NCBI GenBank assembly: GCA_034423195.1
Contig: DAOUIZ010000031.1
Span: 1 to 64,000 of the forward strand
DNA length: 64,000 nt
DNA from: CATOSK01 sp034423195
GTDB taxonomy: Bacteria > Chloroflexota > Dehalococcoidia > Lucifugimonadales > UBA3495
Reading direction: 5' to 3'
A program made the translations under genes and the position numbers. Shown piece by piece: positions 60,661 through 64,000 of the stretch. Numbering within the stretch: the stretch's first letter is position 1; each line of letters opens with the position of its first letter. The notes beneath the pieces are model-generated. The model did no database searches. It had not been told where the DNA came from and saw only the letters and a list, made by a program, of their open reading frames with translations.

Positions 60661-61875
60661 TTGGATACTGATAGTAGCTTATTACCGTCAGCATTAGTCT
60701 TCTCGGTATTCTTTCTGCTTTTCTCGTACCTGAGTCTGGCTGAACACGCTCTCGGCGCCGGGTCTGTCGGTGTCCGTCCGCCTCGCGGGGTCGGATTCAC
60801 TGTCTCCTCCTTCAAGTACGCCTGCACCATCGCCGTCTCCCTTTCCGGCTTCTTCGTTGCCGCCTCTCTCGCCCCGGTCATGGACTGGTGGTATCTCACC
60901 ATGCTGGCCCTCGGACTGCTGGTGGCCCTCACCGCCGTCAACCGCGGGGCCTACGCCCTGGCTCTTCGCAAGCCGGAACGTGCTGTCGGATTGTCCCGTC
61001 CCGTTCACCGCCTGGTCTCCGCCATGACCGCTCGCCGGTCCGCCGTCATCCCCGTTGGCTCCAACGGCGGCGGCTCGCCTGAGGATGCCCGGGAAGAAGC
61101 TCACGCTGAGCTCCAGGAGCGGGTGATGGTCGCTGCCCAGGTCGGCAGCATCGACGAGCGGGACCGGGAGATGCTCCAGTCTATCCTGCGTCTCGACGGC
61201 TCCACTGCCCGGGAGGTCATGGTCCCCCGCCTCGACATCATCGCCGTCGAGGCCAACACCCCCCTGCTCGAAGTCGCCGAAGTGATGGCTGTCCGGGGCC
61301 ACAGTCGGCTTCCCGTCTATCGCGAAAACCTGGACAACATCGTTGGCGTCGTCTACTCCCGAGACCTTCTCGCCGTCCTGGGCAAGGGAGATGCCGACGC
61401 TGCTCTGGTCAACACTCTCAAGACTGCCTTCTTCATCCCCGAGTCCAAGCGCCTGGACGACTTGCTTGAGGAGCTGCAGGAAAAAGCCCTCCAGATGGCC
61501 ATCGTCGTCGACGAGTACGGCGGCACCGAAGGCCTCGTCACCATGGAGGACCTGTTGGAGGAGATTGTCGGGGAAATCGAGGACGAGTTCTCCCATGTCG
61601 AGGACCCCGAGGTCATCCGCAACTCCGACGGTTCAGCCCTCGTGGACGCCGGTGTCAGCACCGATGAGATAGGTGAGCTCTTTGGGACGGAGATTGAAAC
61701 CCCCGAGGTCGACACCGTCGGGGGATACGTTTATCGCTCCCTGGGGCGTATCCCTCAGGTTGGCGACTCCCTTCGGGTGGACGGCCTGCGCATCGAAGTT
61801 GTCTCCATGCTTGGACGGCGCCTGCGCAAGCTGAGGATCGAACCCGCCTCCGAAGACCCGGTAGCTTCGCCCTGA
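60661..61875 (+). CDS. CorC/HlyC-type CBS-domain membrane protein
   Basis: A 404-residue membrane protein. The N-terminal region has about three hydrophobic segments (ALVFSVFFLLFSYLSLAEHA, ACTIAVSLSGFFVAASLAPV, YLTMLALGLLVALTAV) and is shorter than the usual four-helix CNNM domain. A CBS pair follows (STAREVMVPRLDIIAVEANT, HSRLPVYRENLDNIVGVV, MAIVVDEYGGTEGLVTMEDL), and a CorC_HlyC domain ends it. Relatives affect Mg2+ or Co2+ transport. The start is TTG 60661 with GAGGG upstream. Confidence 0.85.
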   Translation: MDTDSSLLPSALVFSVFFLLFSYLSLAEHALGAGSVGVRPPRGVGFTVSSFKYACTIAVSLSGFFVAASLAPVMDWWYLTMLALGLLVALTAVNRGAYALALRKPERAVGLSRPVHRLVSAMTARRSAVIPVGSNGGGSPEDAREEAHAELQERVMVAAQVGSIDERDREMLQSILRLDGSTAREVMVPRLDIIAVEANTPLLEVAEVMAVRGHSRLPVYRENLDNIVGVVYSRDLLAVLGKGDADAALVNTLKTAFFIPESKRLDDLLEELQEKALQMAIVVDEYGGTEGLVTMEDLLEEIVGEIEDEFSHVEDPEVIRNSDGSALVDAGVSTDEIGELFGTEIETPEVDTVGGYVYRSLGRIPQVGDSLRVDGLRIEVVSMLGRRLRKLRIEPASEDPVASP

Positions 61876-61934
61876 TCCAACCTGGGCCGCGCCTTTCGTT
61901 GGCTCAGGTTAAACCGGGCTGGGGACTGCTGGGT

Positions 61935-62073
61935 AACTATCTCAGAAGTCCCTTCCACCTTGACGGGGGAAGAGCCTGCCCCCCGCGAAGGCGGGGGTTA
62001 GGACCGGGGTGACAAGCGATGCAACGGCATCTTTGCGTTACCCACGGTCTTCTCCGCCGGTTCTGAGATAGTT
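61935..62073. mobile_element. MITE-like element with 13-bp terminal inverted repeats
   Basis: AACTATCTCAGAA (61935-61947) is matched perfectly by TTCTGAGATAGTT (62061-62073). The 113 bases between contain a CCTGCCCCCCGCGAAGGCGGGGG hairpin region (61976-61998) related to the REP-like repeats at 14022 and 26839. No open frame or obvious target duplication is seen. It could be a non-autonomous element or a large RNA stem. Confidence 0.45.
61970..62012. repeat. REP-like palindromic repeat, copy 3
   Basis: GAGCCTGCCCCCCGCGAAGG continues into CGGGGGTTAGGACCGGGGTGAC. The AGCCTGCCCC...GGCGGGGGTTA core is shared with copy 2 at 26887-26912. Confidence 0.55.
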
Positions 62074-62189
62074 TCTACAGGCAGGCCGGTAGGATCGCCC
62101 GTTTTTTGCTGGCCGCGCACGTCTTCCTGCACCCATCAACCTGCGGCAACGGGCAACGACGAAAGCCGCCGGAGAGGCGGCTTTGACGT

Positions 62190-62402
62190 CTAGCGGACTC
62201 GGGGAGCGTTCATGCTGCCGGGCGTGATGGGTTCATTCAGATAGATGTCCCCATTGCGGATCTTTATGTTGAACCCGCAGTCCGGGTTGATGCATACCCA
62301 CGCTTTGTAATGGACCGCCGCCCCCTGTCCGCCGTAATCGGACAACGGTACTAGCTGACCTACGTCACACTGTTGGCACTTCGGTAATGTCCAATCTTCC
62401 AC
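62190..62402 (-). CDS. Small zinc-ribbon protein
   Basis: A 70-residue protein from GTG 62402; GGGAG lies about 12 bases upstream, and the longer frame to 62441 lacks support. It has two cysteine pairs, CQQC near the start and CINPDC about 30 residues later (WVCINPDCGFNIKIRNGD), so it should bind one zinc. The first loop is unusually long (DVGQLVPLSDYGGQGAAVHY). I recognise no named family. Such small ribbons often act as accessory nucleic-acid-binding or assembly factors. It precedes the 3' end of rpoD on the same strand's downstream side. Confidence 0.6.
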   Translation of the reverse strand: MEDWTLPKCQQCDVGQLVPLSDYGGQGAAVHYKAWVCINPDCGFNIKIRNGDIYLNEPITPGSMNAPRVR

Positions 62403-62576
62403 TTGACCACCACTCCCTTTCGTTGACGCCGAGTTTAACACCGCCGTTTCACCGAATTAAAGGCGATTTCATCACGCCTATTTGGCATTTTCTTGCCTTG
62501 CCGGTATGACAAGGCTGCGGCATCTCCCGGTACGGCGTCAACTGGCGCAGCGGATAGGCCAAGCGCCGCCGCGCCC

Positions 62577-64000
62577 TTACTCCAGGAAGTCCCGCAGTTT
62601 CCGCGACCGCGTCGGATGCCTCAGCTTCCGCAGGGCCTTCGCCTCAATCTGACGGATCCGCTCCCGCGTAACTCCGAACTCTCGTCCCACCTCCTCCAGG
62701 GTGCGGCTCCGGCCGTCTTCCAGGCCGAACCGCAGCTTCAGGACCCGTCCTTCCCGGTCCGTCAGCGTGTCCAGCACCTCCGAAACCTGCTCCTTCAGCA
62801 GTTGGAAGGAAGCCGCGTCCGCCGGCGCAGGGGCGTTCCGGTCCTCGATGAAGTCCCCCAGGTGCGAGTCCTCTTCCTCGCCGATGGGCGTTTCCAGCGA
62901 CACCGGCTCCTGGGAAATCTTCAGGATCTCCTCCACCTTCTCCGGCCCGATGTCCATCGCCAGGCCGATCTCCTCGGGAGTCGGCTCCCGCCCGTACTCC
63001 TGCAGCAGCCGCCGGTGCTGGCGCATCAGCTTGTTGATGGTCTCGACCATGTGTACCGGAATCCGTATCGTCCGCGCCTGGTCCGCAATCGCCCGGGTTA
63101 TCGCCTGGCGGATCCACCACGTCGCGTAGGTGCTGAACTTGTACCCCTTCCGGTAGTCGAACTTCTCCACCGCCCGGATCAGGCCGATGTTCCCTTCCTG
63201 GATCATGTCCAGGAGCGCCATCCCCCGCCCGATGTACTTCTTGGCCACGCTCACCACCAGGCGCAGGTTTGCCTCCGTCAGGTGGGACTGGGCCCGGTCA
63301 CCCTCCGCAATCACCTTCTGGAATGACGCCCCGAACAGCCGCTCCCGCCGCTCCAGCAGATCGTAGGTCGCCTGCTGGTCCAGCCGGGACGCCAGTTCGG
63401 GCAGCGTGCATCGGCCCAGGTCGAACACCGCCTCGTTGGGAATGATCCAGCTGCTCAGCGACAGTTGGACAATGTCCGCGTAGATTTCCGTCTCCTCCTT
63501 GTTCAGCGCGTCGGAAATGAACGCAATCATCTCGGTGTTGACCTCGGCGTCGATGGCGTCCCGCAGCTCCTCGTTGACCACGACCTCCTTCAGGGTCAGC
63601 TCCCGCGGCAGGTTGAGATAATTGCACAGCGAGACCACCAGCGGCTCCGCGTCGGAAACCCGCCGCAGCAGGCGCCGCGTGGACTCCCAGTGGCGGGGAG
63701 GACGGCCTTCCAGCTCCTCCAGTTCCTTTTCCAGGTTCTTCAGGTGCTTCTCGCCCTCCAGCTTGCGGGCCAACTCCCGCTCGTCCTTCGAGGTCAGGAG
63801 CCGCACCCGGCCGATCTCCCGGAGATACATCCGCACCGGGTCGTCCAGCACCTCCATGGTCTCCGTCTCGGCCTCCCACTCCGACTCCTCGTTCTCCACG
63901 TCTGAGTCGGTTGGACCTTCTTCCTTGTCCTTGTTGGCGGGCGTGTCCTCGTCCGATTCCGTGCTCGATTGTACCCACGGCTCCTCGGTGGGCTCGCTGG
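62577..64000 (-). CDS. rpoD: Primary sigma factor RpoD (SigA), 5' end outside the window
   Basis: The primary sigma factor directs RNA polymerase to housekeeping promoters. Visible in order: an acidic linker (DVENEESEWEAETETMEVLD), region 1.2 (DPVRMYLREIGRVRLLT), a non-conserved region, regions 2.1-2.4 (AHSHLTEANLRLVVSVAKKY-like AQSHLTEANLRLVVSVAKK, LDMIQEGNIGLIRAVEKFDY, STYATWWIRQAITRAIADQA), region 3 (RIPVHMVETINKL) and region 4.2 (RTLEEVGREFGVTRERIRQI). GTG 63899 could start translation, but the frame stays open to the window edge with sigma-like acidic sequence, so the gene probably begins beyond 64000. Confidence 0.95.
   Translation of the reverse strand, partial: SEPTEEPWVQSSTESDEDTPANKDKEEGPTDSDVENEESEWEAETETMEVLDDPVRMYLREIGRVRLLTSKDERELARKLEGEKHLKNLEKELEELEGRPPRHWESTRRLLRRVSDAEPLVVSLCNYLNLPRELTLKEVVVNEELRDAIDAEVNTEMIAFISDALNKEETEIYADIVQLSLSSWIIPNEAVFDLGRCTLPELASRLDQQATYDLLERRERLFGASFQKVIAEGDRAQSHLTEANLRLVVSVAKKYIGRGMALLDMIQEGNIGLIRAVEKFDYRKGYKFSTYATWWIRQAITRAIADQARTIRIPVHMVETINKLMRQHRRLLQEYGREPTPEEIGLAMDIGPEKVEEILKISQEPVSLETPIGEEEDSHLGDFIEDRNAPAPADAASFQLLKEQVSEVLDTLTDREGRVLKLRFGLEDGRSRTLEEVGREFGVTRERIRQIEAKALRKLRHPTRSRKLRDFLE

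Larger units (their letters stand above)
61876..62189. other. Noncoding region holding an inverted-repeat element
   Basis: No gene is supported over 314 bases. A 139-bp element with 13-bp perfect terminal inverted repeats and an internal REP-like hairpin lies within it (61935-62073). Confidence 0.6.

Noticed and set aside
62577..63899. rpoD starting at GTG 63899
   Set aside because: The frame continues without a stop to the window edge and encodes acidic sequence typical of the sigma N-terminal region, so the true start lies beyond 64000.
1..64000. C-over-G excess on the plus strand, possibly replication skew
   Set aside because: Visible by eye in the first 13 kb in genes of both orientations, but I could not compute cumulative skew, so I make no claim about replication direction.

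Overview
This 64 kb window is high-GC bacterial chromosome, densely coding and without phage or insertion-sequence genes. I read it as a member of the Chloroflexota, probably Dehalococcoidia/SAR202-like. That is an inference from gene content: a coenzyme F420 set (cofG, cofH, cofD, cofC) with a luciferase-like oxidoreductase, an archaeal-type fructose-bisphosphate aldolase/phosphatase, MqnA of the futalosine menaquinone route, FabI, and a catabolic cluster with an HpaB-type monooxygenase, a LigB-type dioxygenase and amidohydrolase/deacetylase enzymes. No rRNA or marker tree was available to confirm it.

Layout. 0.3-6.2 kb: mfd, then a glutaredoxin-DinB fusion gene interrupted by an in-frame UGA exactly at its redox-active position (a candidate selenoprotein), then a DUF3179 lipoprotein. 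6.4-10.3 kb: tRNA-Pro and a three-gene acyl-CoA carboxylase operon. 10.4-14.9 kb: cysteine synthase, an M24 peptidase with a split thiamine-diphosphate enzyme, and a winged-helix regulator. 15-19 kb: the branch-migration helicases recG and ruvB, divergently transcribed. 19-25.7 kb: NIPSNAP protein, cofGHDC, an F420-type oxidoreductase and fabI. 25.7-29.6 kb: a TPR membrane protein, the fructose-bisphosphate gene between two diverged direct repeats, a 13-bp tandem repeat and a HicBA-like pair. 29.8-34.8 kb: DUF255 protein, aspS and an aminotransferase, all on the minus strand. 35-44 kb: an HtrA-like protease and a catabolic island. 44-52.4 kb: a PD-(D/E)XK-like protein, tRNA-Arg and tRNA-His, a peptide-type ABC importer, a secreted metallopeptidase, mqnA and metF. 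52.5-60.6 kb: an acetolactate-synthase-like enzyme, SDR, DUF35 protein, panE-like gene, three carboxymuconolactone-decarboxylase-like proteins, a hydrolase and glmU. 60.7-64 kb: a CorC-type CBS protein, a small zinc ribbon and the 3' part of rpoD, which runs off the window.

How the genes fit together. cofG/H make the deazaflavin chromophore FO, cofC activates the phospho-acid and cofD joins them; the adjacent luciferase-like protein is a likely F420 user. The HpaB and LigB enzymes can be read as hydroxylation followed by ring opening of an aromatic substrate, with amidohydrolase and deacetylase enzymes acting on C-N bonds upstream. Several genes have clear sigma-70 promoters with 17-18 bp spacing, which also settle start codons for ruvB, the regulator and the ABC binding protein.

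Most notable signals: the UGA-containing glutaredoxin-DinB gene with a SECIS-like hairpin; aspS lacking any canonical start codon; a HicA-like toxin without its catalytic histidine; the repeat-flanked fbp gene; a 139-bp inverted-repeat element near the end; and a Cys-containing C-terminal anchor on the secreted peptidase.
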